64,000 nt of DNA from CBDCYS01 sp965224215. GTDB taxonomy: Bacteria; Acidobacteriota; Terriglobia; Bryobacterales; UBA6623. The notes beneath the pieces are model-generated. The model did no database searches, had not been told where the DNA came from, and saw only the letters and a list, made by a program, of their open reading frames with translations. Made by a program: the position numbers and the translations under genes. Position 1 is the first letter of the stretch. Every line of letters starts with the position of its first letter. Location: the NCBI GenBank assembly GCA_965224215.1, contig CBDCYS010000078.1, positions 1-64,000 of the forward strand, read 5' to 3'. This document shows, one piece after another, positions 26,409 to 36,300 of this stretch.

Positions 26409-27572
26409 ATGTCCTTCAAGTTGACTACTGAACAGAAACAGATTCGCCAAACAGTGGCCCAGGTGTGCGGTGATTTCCCTGGTGAATACTGGCGCGAATT
26501 GGACTCTCGCGATGGCTATCCCGAGGAGTTCGTCAAGGCCTTGACCGAGGGCGGCTGGCTGGCGGCTTTGATTCCCGAGGAATACGGCGGCGGCGGACTT
26601 TCCCTGCTGGAGGCCAGTCTGATTCTCGAGCAGGTCAACCGCTCGGGCGGCAACTCAGCGGCGTGCCATGCCCAGATGTACATCATGGGCACGCTGGTTC
26701 GTCACGGATCGGATGAGCAGCAGCGGCGCTATCTGCCCGCTCTGGCGCGCGGCGAATTGCGGTTGCAGGCTTTTGGCGTTACCGAGCCGACCACCGGTTC
26801 CGATACGACAAGTCTCAAGACGACGGCCGTTCGCCGCGGTGACAAGTACGTCATCAACGGGCAAAAAGTCTTCATCTCGCGCGTCGAGCATTCGGAGTTG
26901 ATGCTGCTTCTGGCGCGGACAACGCCTATGGAGCAGGTGAAGAAGCGAACGGACGGGCTTTCCGTCTTTCTGGTGGATCTTCGCCAGGCAATCGGGCACG
27001 GGCTGACGGTGCGTCCGCTGCGCATGATGATCAACCACCACACCACCGAGCTTTTCCTCGACGACCTCGAAGTGCCGGCTGAAAACCTCGTAGGGGAGCA
27101 GGGCAAAGGCTTCCGGTGTATCCTGGACGGCTGGAACGCAGAACGTATCCTGATTGCAGCCGAGTGCATCGGCGATGGCCGCTGGTTCGTGGACCGGGCC
27201 TGCCGCTACGCCAACGACCGAGTGGTTTTTGATCGCCCGATCGGGAAGAACCAGGGCGTGCAGTTCCCCATCGCGAGGGCGCACGCGCACGTCGAAGCCG
27301 CCGACTTGGTGCGCTTTGAGGCAGCCCAGTTATTCGACAGGGGAGAAGCATGCGGGGCGCAGGCGAATATGGCCAAACTGCTGGCCGCGGATGCCTCCTG
27401 GGAAGCGGCCAACGTTGCCATGGATACGCACGGCGGGTTCGGCTTCGCCGCCGACTACGATGTCGAACGTAAGTTCCGCGAGACGCGGCTCTACCAAGTT
27501 GCGCCGGTGTCGACGAACTTGATTCTGGCCTACATCGCGGAGCACGTGCTGGGACTGCCGAGATCTTACTGA
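26409..27572 (+). CDS. Acyl-CoA dehydrogenase
   Basis: An intact 387-residue FAD enzyme that oxidises acyl-CoA to enoyl-CoA. N-terminal helical domain: FKLTTEQKQIRQTVAQVC, GWLAALIPEEYGGGG. Middle beta domain: AFGVTEPTTGSDTTSLKTTA, YVINGQKVFISR. C-terminal domain: GDGRWFVDRACRYANDRVVFDRPIGKNQGVQFPIA, MDTHGGFGFAADYDVERKFRETRLYQVAPVSTNLI. I chose the ATG at 26409 since homologous sequence starts there. Unlike the two dead dehydrogenase genes at 6678-8898 it is complete and stands alone upstream of an ankyrin lipoprotein gene. Substrate unknown; the C-terminal region resembles short/branched-chain enzymes. Confidence 0.9.
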   Translation: MSFKLTTEQKQIRQTVAQVCGDFPGEYWRELDSRDGYPEEFVKALTEGGWLAALIPEEYGGGGLSLLEASLILEQVNRSGGNSAACHAQMYIMGTLVRHGSDEQQRRYLPALARGELRLQAFGVTEPTTGSDTTSLKTTAVRRGDKYVINGQKVFISRVEHSELMLLLARTTPMEQVKKRTDGLSVFLVDLRQAIGHGLTVRPLRMMINHHTTELFLDDLEVPAENLVGEQGKGFRCILDGWNAERILIAAECIGDGRWFVDRACRYANDRVVFDRPIGKNQGVQFPIARAHAHVEAADLVRFEAAQLFDRGEACGAQANMAKLLAADASWEAANVAMDTHGGFGFAADYDVERKFRETRLYQVAPVSTNLILAYIAEHVLGLPRSY

Positions 27573-27599
27573 AGGCCCGCGCCCGTTGGCGGAGAAAGC

Positions 27600-28265
27600 A
27601 TGAGGATGGATCAAAGATTGGAACGGCTCGGATTGGAACGGCTCGGATTGCAGGGGCTGGGATTGCCGAGCTGGCCTCGCACGATTTTGTCGACGCTGTT
27701 GCTCATGCTCGGTCTGCTTTGCGCCCCCGGTTGTGGCCAGAGCGAGAGCGGGGAATCCGCGTCGCTGACTCCAGCGGCGGAGAGCGGCACCGCGGACGAG
27801 AGTCTTCGTGACGCGGCTTTCGCGGGCGAGGTCGCCCAAGTGCAGCGTGCACTCGACCAAGGGGCTGACGTGAATACGGCCGATGAAGAAAACCGCACGC
27901 CGCTGATGCTGGCGGCCTTCAACGATTTCGCGGATGTCGCGAAATTGCTGCTTGACCGGGGTGCTCACGTGGACGACCGTGACAAAGCCGGACGGACGGC
28001 TCTGCTCTATGCCGCCAGTGGTCCGAACGTGAGGACGGTGCGGTTGCTACTCGGCCAAGGGGCTGACGTGAACGCGACTGACGGTGGGGAAGGCTGGACG
28101 GCGCTGATGTTCGCGGCAGCCGAGGGGCATGCCACGGTGGTACAAGCTCTGGTCGAAAACGGCGCGGATACATCGATTCAGGATGTGGACGGGGAAACAG
28201 CCCTCAAGTTCGCTACCGATAAGGGCCACACGAGCGTGATCGGGGTGCTGGAAAAAGTCCGTTGA
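27600..28265 (+). CDS. Ankyrin-repeat lipoprotein
   Basis: A 221-residue protein. An unusually long N-terminal region built of a pentapeptide repeat (LERLG, LERLG, LQGLG) precedes the hydrophobic signal (TILSTLLLMLGLLC) and a lipobox APGC. Four ankyrin repeats follow from about residue 65, for example NRTPLMLAAFNDFADVAKLLLDRGA and GWTALMFAAAEGHATVVQALVENGA. Ankyrin repeats bind proteins; the lipid anchor places it in the envelope. It starts 27 bp after the acyl-CoA dehydrogenase gene and may be co-transcribed. The pentapeptides come from a 15-bp DNA tandem repeat like that at 51865, so they probably have no role in folding. Confidence 0.88.
   Translation: MRMDQRLERLGLERLGLQGLGLPSWPRTILSTLLLMLGLLCAPGCGQSESGESASLTPAAESGTADESLRDAAFAGEVAQVQRALDQGADVNTADEENRTPLMLAAFNDFADVAKLLLDRGAHVDDRDKAGRTALLYAASGPNVRTVRLLLGQGADVNATDGGEGWTALMFAAAEGHATVVQALVENGADTSIQDVDGETALKFATDKGHTSVIGVLEKVR
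27616..27668. repeat. 15-bp tandem repeat in the 5' coding end of the ankyrin gene
   Basis: Two identical units GATTGGAACGGCTCG (27616-27630, 27631-27645) are followed by a diverged unit GATTGCAGGGGCTGG and a partial GATTGCCG. The unit is closely related to that at 51865-51909. Confidence 0.88.
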
Positions 28266-28489
28266 GGCGTCTGCAAGAGAGCCCACACGATTTCGCCAAG
28301 ACGGTGATGGAACCGGGTTCCATCGCGGAGCAACCTCGTGTCACCCAGCCGCTACCGAGGATGCGCTGCGAGACATGACCGACGATGATCTGACGGTACG
28401 CCGCCGTGACCTCTCGCGGCAAGGGGGTCCGTCTACGCTATCCGCGGACTCCCGTCCGCGGCTTCGTCCGGCCGTCTGGAATTTTCCGT
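28266..28489. other. Convergent intergenic region
   Basis: No gene is seen. A GC-rich inverted repeat, TCCGCGGACTCCCGTCCGCGG, near 28440 lies between the converging ankyrin and DUF1501 genes and may act as a terminator, though without a T tract. Confidence 0.35.
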
Positions 28490-29959
28490 CTACGCCAGCA
28501 GCTCTTTGACCACCTGGGCCGGCTCCACGCCGGTCAGCTTGGCGTCCAGTCCTTGGTGCCTGTAGGTGAAGCGCTCGTGGTCGATCCCGAACAACTGCAG
28601 AATCGTCGCTTGGTAATCGCGAATGTGCACTGGATCCTTCACGATGTTGTAGGAGAAATCGTCCGTCTCGCCGTGAACAACGCCCCCCTTTATGCCGCCG
28701 CCGGCCATCCATAGGCTGTAGCAGCGCGGATGATGGTCGCGGCCGTAGTCGGTGGGAGTCAGCTTGCCTTGAGAGTAGATCGTGCGGCCGAACTCACCGC
28801 CCCAAATCACCAGGGTTTCGTCGAAGAGTCCTCGCTCCTTGAGGTCTTGAATCAACGCCCAGGCGGCGCGATCGACATCCTTGGCCTGCGCCGGCAAAAC
28901 TTCCGGCGCAAACGAGTGGACGTCCCAGCCGCGGTGATAGATCTGCACAAAGCGGACGCCGCGTTCGACAAGGCGTCGCGCCATCAGAGCAGCGTTCTGG
29001 AACTTGCCGGGCTGTTTCGCTTCCTCACCCCAGCGCTTGAATGTGCTTTCCGGCTCGCTCGCGATGTCGCCCATTTCGGGCACCGACGACTGCATCCGAA
29101 ATGCCATCTCGTACTGCGCGATCCGGGCCAGCGTTTCCGGGTCACCGATCTTTTCATGTTGGATCTGGTTGAGCTCACTCAACCCGTCAAGCATTTCTCT
29201 GCGTACGCTGGATGAGACACCGTCGGGATTCTTGACGTAGAGCACAGGCTCGGCACCACCGCGCAATCCTACGCCGGCATACTTCGCCGAGAGAAACCCC
29301 GAACTCCACAGCTTGGCCGAAATCGCTTGTTGTCCCGATTTGGGATGGCTCTTCTCCGCGTTCATCACAACAAACGTGGGAAGGTCCTCGTTCATGCTGC
29401 CAAGCCCGTAAGCCAGCCACGAGCCGATGCAAGGTCTGCCGGCAACCTGATTGCCGGTCTGGATGAACGTGATCGCCGGCTCGTGGTTGATGGCATCCGT
29501 GTTCATCGACCGGATGATGGCTAGATCATCCACCATGCTGGCCGTGTGCGGTAGCAGCTCTGAGATCCAAGCGCCGCTTTGACCGTGCTGGTTGAACTTG
29601 AAGACCGAAGGCGCAATCGGGAAGCGCGCTTGTCCCGAGGTCATCGTCGTCAGCCGCTGGCCCTTGCGGATCGACTCCGGCAAGTCTTTGTCATACCATT
29701 CCTTCATCTTCGGCTTGTAATCAAGCAAGTCCATCTGCGGCGGTGCGCCCATCATGTGGAGGTAGATGCAGCGCTTCGCCTTCGGCGCGAAGTGCGGCAG
29801 GCCCGGCAGGCCGCCGATCGATTCGCCGCCGCCTGTAGGACCTGCGAGGCCGCTTCCTGCCATTAGGTTCGCCAGCGCGATGCCGCCGATGCCCTTGGCT
29901 CCACGGGAGAAAAACTGTCGTCTGGTTTCCGCAAGGATTGCTTCTTTGTATGGATGCAT
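28490..29959 (-). CDS. DUF1501 (sulfatase-fold) Tat-exported protein
   Basis: A 489-residue DUF1501 protein, a family with an alkaline phosphatase/sulfatase-like fold. The twin-arginine signal is ETRRQFFSRGAKGIGGIALANLM (R13, R14). Core motifs are CIYLHMMGAPPQMDLLDYKP, NTDAINHEPAITFIQTG, RFVQIYHRGWDVHS, ETLVIWGGEFGRT and YGRDHHPRCYSLWMAGGGIKGG. Such genes nearly always sit next to DUF1549/DUF1553 genes, as here with the two paralogues immediately upstream on the same strand. The pair is abundant in Planctomycetes and Acidobacteriota and has no proven function; periplasmic breakdown of polymers is one proposal. Confidence 0.9.
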   Translation of the reverse strand: MHPYKEAILAETRRQFFSRGAKGIGGIALANLMAGSGLAGPTGGGESIGGLPGLPHFAPKAKRCIYLHMMGAPPQMDLLDYKPKMKEWYDKDLPESIRKGQRLTTMTSGQARFPIAPSVFKFNQHGQSGAWISELLPHTASMVDDLAIIRSMNTDAINHEPAITFIQTGNQVAGRPCIGSWLAYGLGSMNEDLPTFVVMNAEKSHPKSGQQAISAKLWSSGFLSAKYAGVGLRGGAEPVLYVKNPDGVSSSVRREMLDGLSELNQIQHEKIGDPETLARIAQYEMAFRMQSSVPEMGDIASEPESTFKRWGEEAKQPGKFQNAALMARRLVERGVRFVQIYHRGWDVHSFAPEVLPAQAKDVDRAAWALIQDLKERGLFDETLVIWGGEFGRTIYSQGKLTPTDYGRDHHPRCYSLWMAGGGIKGGVVHGETDDFSYNIVKDPVHIRDYQATILQLFGIDHERFTYRHQGLDAKLTGVEPAQVVKELLA

Positions 29960-30039
29960 TTCTCAAAATCCTCCGCAAGTGGACTGCTTCCTCTAGGATG
30001 CAGCCTCTGCCGCCGCGGGCTGACGCCCGCGGTTCTGAA

Positions 30040-33000
30040 TTACTTATTTAGTACCTCGTCCAAATTGATCATCTGGTTCGCGACCATCGTCAACGCCGCC
30101 GACTCGGCGGCCGGCAGGGCTTCATCCGCAGCGGACTCGCCGGTCGCAAGCAGCTTCTCCGCATCTTGACCGTGCTCGCCGTAGTAGCCGACGAAAGCTT
30201 CATAAGTCCGCCTGGCAACGGCCCGTTCCTTTTCTCCGAAATCGCGTGCCAGCAGTCGAGCGCTCATGTAATCGAGCTGGCGGTCGAAATCGTCCCCGGC
30301 TTCACGAATCGCCTTCTGCGCCAGGTGACGAACGGCCTCGACGAACTGCGGATCGTTCATGGTCACCAGCGCCTGCAGCGGCGTGTTGGTCCTCTCACGT
30401 CGCACGGTCGAATGCTCACGCGTGGGCGCGTTGAAAATGTTCATCGAAGCCGGTGGCGCGGAGCGCTTCCAGAACGTATACATGCTGCGGCGGTATAGTT
30501 TGTCACCACTGTCGTGCGTATAGTGCCGCGTATTGCTGGAGAGCATCGCTACGCTTTCCCAAACACCTTCGGGTTGGTAGGGCTTCACGCTCGGGCCGCC
30601 GATCTTGCGCACGAGCAATCCGCTGGCCGCCAAGGCGTAGTCCCGGACCATCTCGCCGTCCATTCGGAAACGCGGTCCGCGAGAAAGCAGGCGGTTGTCC
30701 GCATCCTTATCGGCCTTGGCATCGGTGGTCTCCGATGACTGGCGGTAAGTCGAGGAAGTGACCATCATACGGAAGAAGTCCTTCACATCCCAGCCCGACT
30801 CCCGGAACTCCACCGCGAGCCAGTCCAACAACTCGGGATGGGATGGGGTTTCACCCTGGGAGCCGAAATCGTCGCTGGTCCTGACGATTCCGTTTCCGAA
30901 AACTTGCTGCCAGTAGCGGTTAACGATCACGCGCGCCGTGAGCGGGTTCGCATCATCGACGATCCACTTGGCTAACCCCAGCCGGTTGCGAGGCAGCGAA
31001 GCGGCCATGGGGTGCAAGGCCGGCGGCGTGCCCGCTTTCACTAGTTCCGTGCGCTGGTCATACATTCCGCGGGTCAGAATATGCGCCTCGGGCTCGTGGC
31101 CCTGGATCTCCTTCATTACATGCGTGACCCCGCCCCGGCGGCGCAGCTCTCGCCAGCTCAACTCAATTTTGCTCTTGCGGGACATCAAGCTGCGATAGCC
31201 CTTATGCTCTCGCGTAAGAAAGTAGAGACGCAAGGCGTCACGCTCTTCGCTCGTCAGTTGGTCGGGTTGCTTCTCTGTCGCTCGCTTCAACACAGCCCAC
31301 TGCGAGACGAGCTTGGCCTCGTCGACCGAGATCGCGCGATTGAAGATCCGCAGGTCTGCTATTCCACCTCCGCTCATATAGCGGGTCTTAATCTCATCGC
31401 GGCCGCCTCTGCCCCTGTTATCACCTTTCGCGAGCATCAGAGGACGGTCGGCGCGGATGCTTCCCTGCACTTTCGTGAAATACTCGCTGCCCTGCACCGG
31501 TATGATTTCACCGTTCGTATAGAAGCGCAGGCCCGCCCACTCACCGGAGCCGTCGTGCGTGACGGTGATGTGGGTCCACTCCGCGGCAGGCAAGCGCCGC
31601 AAGTTGTTAGGAACGATCGTGACGCTCGAACGCCCCCCTTCGTCCTCTGCCCCGTCGCCCTCAACCTTGTCGCCGGTCATCTTGAAAATGAGCTGCCTTT
31701 CGGCGATTTCAAATGTCCAGCCACGGGACCCGTCGTCGGGATCGTTCTGGCCCGCGACAATAAAGCTCCCCGCGTCGTTGGGGTGAAAAATCCACAGGGC
31801 CATGGAGAACGCCGAATCGCTATCCAGTTCCTGGGAGGGAAGCTCGGCCCACGACTCTTCTCCGAACAATAGCCCTGGCAAATCCTTGTCGGGCCCCTTC
31901 CCGGCGGCCGCGCCACCGTGCAAGCTGACGTCCTGGCGTTGGCCTCCCATCTCGATCTCTGGCTTGCCGTCGAGTGAAAGCGTCAACTGCGCGGCTGATT
32001 CTTCGAGCGGCGCCTTGACGGACCGATAATCGCCACTTCCGAGCCAGGCCGTGAACTCGGCGTCAACCGCGTCGCCCGACGACCTGAGGCGATCCAATGC
32101 GGCATCGGTTTCGGTTGCCTCCGCGCGCAGTTTGTTCCACTCCTCGCGGTCGTCCTCGACGGGAACGACGAGCACGGGTGGTGGATCGGATACATTCCCG
32201 TCCATCACAAACTGCGTGGTGTTTCGGAAGAAAGCCGTCAGCGAATAGAAGTCTCGCTGCGCTATCGGGTCGAACTTGTGGTCGTGGCAAGTGGCACACC
32301 CAACCGTCAATCCCAGAAACACCGTGCCCGTGGTATCGGCGCGGTCCTTGGCGTAGATGACCTCATATTCCTCGGGGATCACGCCACCTTCATTCGTAGT
32401 CATGTTGCATCGCTGGAAGCCCGTGGCGACCAGTTGATCGAGCGTCGGGTTGGGCAGAAGGTCGCCCGCGATTTGCTCAACAGCAAACTCATCGAAAGGC
32501 TTATTCTCGTTGAAAGCCTGAATCACCCAGTCCCGGTAGGCCCACATCTCGCGGTAGTTGTCTATGTGGATGCCGTGCGTATCCGCGTAACGCGCTGCGT
32601 CAAGCCAGTAACGGCCTCGGTGCTCTCCCCAATGTTTTGACGCGAGCAACTTGTCGACCAGCGTCTCGTAAGCGTTCGCCGACGTATCGCTGAGAAAACT
32701 CTCGAGGACACCCTGATCAGGCGGCAGTCCAGTCAAGTCAAGCGCGACGCGTCGGGCCAGAGTTCGCTTGTCAGCTTCGGGAGCCGGCTCCAATCCCTCT
32801 TGCTCCAGCCGCTCAAGAATAAAGCGATCCAGTGGGTTTCCCACCCAGCTAGCCTTCTCAACCTGCGGTGGCTCCTGCTTCTCCAGCGGCACAAAGGACC
32901 AGTGCTGATCCCACGACGCGCCTTCCTCAATCCAGCGCCTCAAAATGTCAATCTGCTCCACCGTCAATTCCTTCTTGGAATGGGCGGGCGGCATCCGCAG

Positions 33001-33294
33001 AACTTCGCTCTTGTGCGTGATTCGCTGATAGAACAGGCTGGCTTCCAGATCGCCGGGAACGATCGTCGTGCCATTGTCGCGTTTGGAAAGCGCACCCTCG
33101 TGCGTGTCGAGACGCAGGCCTGCCATCCGAGTGCCCTCATCCGGGCCATGGCACTGGAAACACTTGTCCGAGAGGATCGCTCGCACTTCGCGCTGGAAGT
33201 CGACCTTATCGGAAGCACTCCTGGGCGGCGCGGCAAACGCGGCGGCGGACAACAGGCTCAACGTAACGACTTGGCGGAAAATTAACCGATTCAT
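30040..33294 (-). CDS. PSCyt1-DUF1549-LamG-DUF1553 protein (paralogue 1)
   Basis: A 1084-residue exported protein. Signal peptide MNRLIFRQVVTLSLLSAAAFA; PSCyt1 haem domain with CFQCHGPDEG (about 48) and MPPAHSKKELT; DUF1549 with DLTGLPPDQG, YLDAARYADTHG and a second CxxCH, CATCHDHKFDPI (about 335). A LamG-like concanavalin domain (ESWAELPSQELDSDSAFSMALW through ADLRIFNRAISVDEAK) and DUF1553 (NPLTARVIVNRYWQQVFGNG, FRMDGEMVRDYALAASGLL, TNTPLQALVTMNDPQF) complete it. It lies between the second paralogue and the DUF1501 gene, 80 bp before the latter. The first and last thirds are nearly the same as in paralogue 2, while the LamG region differs. LamG suggests carbohydrate or surface binding; function unproven. 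Confidence 0.9.
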   Translation of the reverse strand: MNRLIFRQVVTLSLLSAAAFAAPPRSASDKVDFQREVRAILSDKCFQCHGPDEGTRMAGLRLDTHEGALSKRDNGTTIVPGDLEASLFYQRITHKSEVLRMPPAHSKKELTVEQIDILRRWIEEGASWDQHWSFVPLEKQEPPQVEKASWVGNPLDRFILERLEQEGLEPAPEADKRTLARRVALDLTGLPPDQGVLESFLSDTSANAYETLVDKLLASKHWGEHRGRYWLDAARYADTHGIHIDNYREMWAYRDWVIQAFNENKPFDEFAVEQIAGDLLPNPTLDQLVATGFQRCNMTTNEGGVIPEEYEVIYAKDRADTTGTVFLGLTVGCATCHDHKFDPIAQRDFYSLTAFFRNTTQFVMDGNVSDPPPVLVVPVEDDREEWNKLRAEATETDAALDRLRSSGDAVDAEFTAWLGSGDYRSVKAPLEESAAQLTLSLDGKPEIEMGGQRQDVSLHGGAAAGKGPDKDLPGLLFGEESWAELPSQELDSDSAFSMALWIFHPNDAGSFIVAGQNDPDDGSRGWTFEIAERQLIFKMTGDKVEGDGAEDEGGRSSVTIVPNNLRRLPAAEWTHITVTHDGSGEWAGLRFYTNGEIIPVQGSEYFTKVQGSIRADRPLMLAKGDNRGRGGRDEIKTRYMSGGGIADLRIFNRAISVDEAKLVSQWAVLKRATEKQPDQLTSEERDALRLYFLTREHKGYRSLMSRKSKIELSWRELRRRGGVTHVMKEIQGHEPEAHILTRGMYDQRTELVKAGTPPALHPMAASLPRNRLGLAKWIVDDANPLTARVIVNRYWQQVFGNGIVRTSDDFGSQGETPSHPELLDWLAVEFRESGWDVKDFFRMMVTSSTYRQSSETTDAKADKDADNRLLSRGPRFRMDGEMVRDYALAASGLLVRKIGGPSVKPYQPEGVWESVAMLSSNTRHYTHDSGDKLYRRSMYTFWKRSAPPASMNIFNAPTREHSTVRRERTNTPLQALVTMNDPQFVEAVRHLAQKAIREAGDDFDRQLDYMSARLLARDFGEKERAVARRTYEAFVGYYGEHGQDAEKLLATGESAADEALPAAESAALTMVANQMINLDEVLNK

Positions 33295-33325
33295 GCGGGC
33301 ACCTATCCTATATCCTGTAAAACTT

Positions 33326-33378
33326 CACCATCTGATTCTATGGAACTGCACCATCTGGATCTACACCATGATTCTATA
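33326..33378. repeat. Short tandem repeat upstream of paralogue 1
   Basis: Three related 15-bp units, CACCATCTGATTCTA (33326-33340), CACCATCTGGATCTA (33349-33363) and CACCATGATTCTATA (33364-33378), occupy the leader between the two paralogues. The first is separated from the second by eight bases. Confidence 0.65.
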
Positions 33379-33390
33379 ACCGGCTCTGAT

Positions 33391-36300
33391 CTACTTGTTC
33401 AATACTTCGTCCAAATTGATGATCTGGTTAGCGACCATCGTCAATGCCGCTGACTCAACCGCCGGCAGGGCCTCGTCTGGAGCGGACTCGCCGGTCGAAA
33501 GCAGCTTCTCTGCATCTTGACCGTGCTCGCCATAGTAGCCAACGAAACCATCATAGGTGCGCCTGGCAACGGCCCGTTCCTGTTCTCCGAAATCGCGTGC
33601 CAGCAATCGCGTGCTCAGGTAATCAAGCTGGCGGTCGAAATCGTCCCCGGCCTCACGCATGGCCTTCTGCGCCAGGTGACGCGCCGCCTCGACGAACTGC
33701 GGATCGTTCATGGTCACCAGGGCCTGCAGCGGCGTGTTGGTCCTCTCACGTCGCACGATCGAATGCTCCCGCGTGGGTGCGTTGAAGATATCCATGGAAG
33801 CCGGCGGCGCCGCGCGTTTCCAGAACGTATACATGCTGCGGCGGTAGAGCTTGTCCCCGGCGTCTTGCTTGTAGTGCCGTGTGTTGCTGATCGTCATCGC
33901 CACGCTTTCCCAAACTCCCTCGGGCTGGTAGGGCTTCACGCTCGGTCCGCCGATCTTGCGCACGAGCAATCCGCTGGCAGCCAAGGCGTAGTCGCGAACC
34001 ATCTCGCCGTCCATTCGGAAACGCGGTCCGCGCGAAAGCAGGCGGTTGTCCGCATCCTTTTCGGCCTTGGCCTCGGTGGTCTCCGATGACTGGCGATAAG
34101 TCGAGGAAGTGACCATTATACGGAAGAAGTCCTTCACATCCCAGCCCGACTCCCGGAACTCCACTGCAAGCCAATCAAGCAACTCGGGATGGGTAGGCGG
34201 TTCACCCTGGGAGCCGAAATCGTCGCTGGTTGTGACGATACCGCTGCCGAACACCTGCTGCCAGAAACGGTTCACGGTAACGCGTGCCGTCAACGGATTC
34301 GAGTCGTCCACCAGCCATCGGGCAAGGCCCAGCCGGTTACGGGGAAACGCGGCCGGCATCCTCGGCAACGTCCCGGGAGTGCTGGCCTCGACTTCCTCAC
34401 CAGGTTGATCGTAGAGACCACGGTTGAGAATGTGGGCCGAAGGCATATGTTCGGCCCGCTCTTGCATGACGTGGGTCGCCGCTCCGCGGCGACGAATCTC
34501 CCGTTGCTCTTTGCTGAGTTCGAGGGAAGTCCTCCCGCGCGCACGCGACAAAACCGGCCAGAGCGAAACCAGGCGCGCCTCGTCCAGGCTGATGGCTCGA
34601 TCAAAAACCCGCAAGTCCGCTATGGCGCCACCGGTGAAGTAACTTTCCTCGTAGCCGTCTCCGGATTGGGAGGTTTGCTTGCCGAGGAGCAACGGCTGAC
34701 CGGTCAGAATATTGCCCTCGAGACTGGTAAAGTACTCGCTTCCAAGGGTCGGCACCATCTCGCCATTGAGATAGTAGTTGAGCCCGGCTCGCTCCCCGCT
34801 GCCGTCGTAGCTGACGGCCAGGCGATTCCATGTCCCGGCTTGCAACTCCTCCAGTGGTCCAGCCCCGACCTCAAGCTTGCTTTGAGCCGAGGTGGCCTCC
34901 ACGTTGTCTCCGAACATCTTGAATTTCGGTCTCCGGGCGCCGATATCAATCGACCAGCCGCGCTTGTGATCGTCTGGATCGGTCTGACTCATCACGACGA
35001 CGTTGCCCGTGTTCAACGGCTGCAGGAACCATAGTGCGATAGAGAATGGCTTCCGAGCGTCGAGTTCAAGATTGGGTAGCTCCGCCCAGGATTGGTCGTC
35101 GAAATGAAGTGCCGGCTGGCCTTCCTCCGGTCCCTCTCCCAGCTTCACGTCTCCAGAGAACTCGATCGCGTTGAGTCCATCGCGCCGGGCCGCGCGCGCC
35201 TCACTGGCCATTGAGAGTGTCAAGATTTCGGAAGACTCGTCCAGAGGTGTCTTCAACGACCTGTGGGCTCCGCTTTTTAGCCAGGTCTCGAACTTGCCCT
35301 CGGCGGCGGCGGAAACTTTTTCGCGGCGCCCCTTGACGTCGTCGGCCTTTTGCTCAAGCTCTCGCCAGTGGTCCCGGTCGCCCGCCCGAGGCACAACCAC
35401 GATGGGTGCGGAATCCGCTACATTCCCGTCCATCACGTACTGCGTGGTGTTCCGGAAGAAGGCCGTCATCGAGTAAAAGTCTTTCTGCGAGATTGGGTCG
35501 AACTTGTGGTCGTGACAGGTGGCGCAACCGACCGTCAGGCCGAGCCAGACTAGGCCGGTCGTGTCAGCACGATCCTTGGCATAAATCGCCTCGTATTCGG
35601 CCGGAATGAGGCCCGCCTCATTCGTGGTGACGTTGGAGCGGTGGAAGCCCGTTGCAACGCGCTGGTCGAGAGTTGGATCGGGTAAAAGGTCGCCGGCGAG
35701 TTGCTCCACGGTGAACTGATCGAAGGGCTGGTTTCGATTGAATGCCTGAATCACCCAGTCCCGGTAGGGCCACATCTCGCGATAGTTGTCGACATGTAAC
35801 CCATGCGTATCGCCGTACCGCGCCGCGTCAAGCCAGTAGCGGCCCCTGTGCTCTCCCCAATGTTTGGACTTGAGCAATTTGTCGACCAACTTCTCGTAGG
35901 CGCTCGCCGACGTATCGCTAAGAAAAGTCTCGAGGACACCCGGATCAGGCGGCAGGCCAGTCAAGTCAAGCGCCACCCGCCGGGCCAGGGTCCGTTTGTC
36001 GGCTTCCGGAGCCGGCGCCAGCCCATCTTGTTCGAGCTGTTTGAGGATAAAGCGGTCCAGTGGGTTGCGTATCCAGCTAGCCTTGTCGACCTGTGGTGGC
36101 TCTGGCCTCTGCAGCGTCTCGAACGACCAATGCTGGTCCCACGATGCGCCTGCTTCGATCCAGCGCCGCAGAACGTCGATCTGCTCCACCGTCAATTCCC
36201 GCTTGGAATGGACAGGCGGCATCCGCAGAACTTCGTTCTGGTGGGTGATGCGCTGATAGAACAGGCTGGCTTCCGGATCGCCGGGAACGATCGTCGTGCC

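Noticed and set aside
27616..27668. Possible CRISPR array
   Set aside because: Units are contiguous without spacers and only 15 bp long; no cas genes occur in the window.
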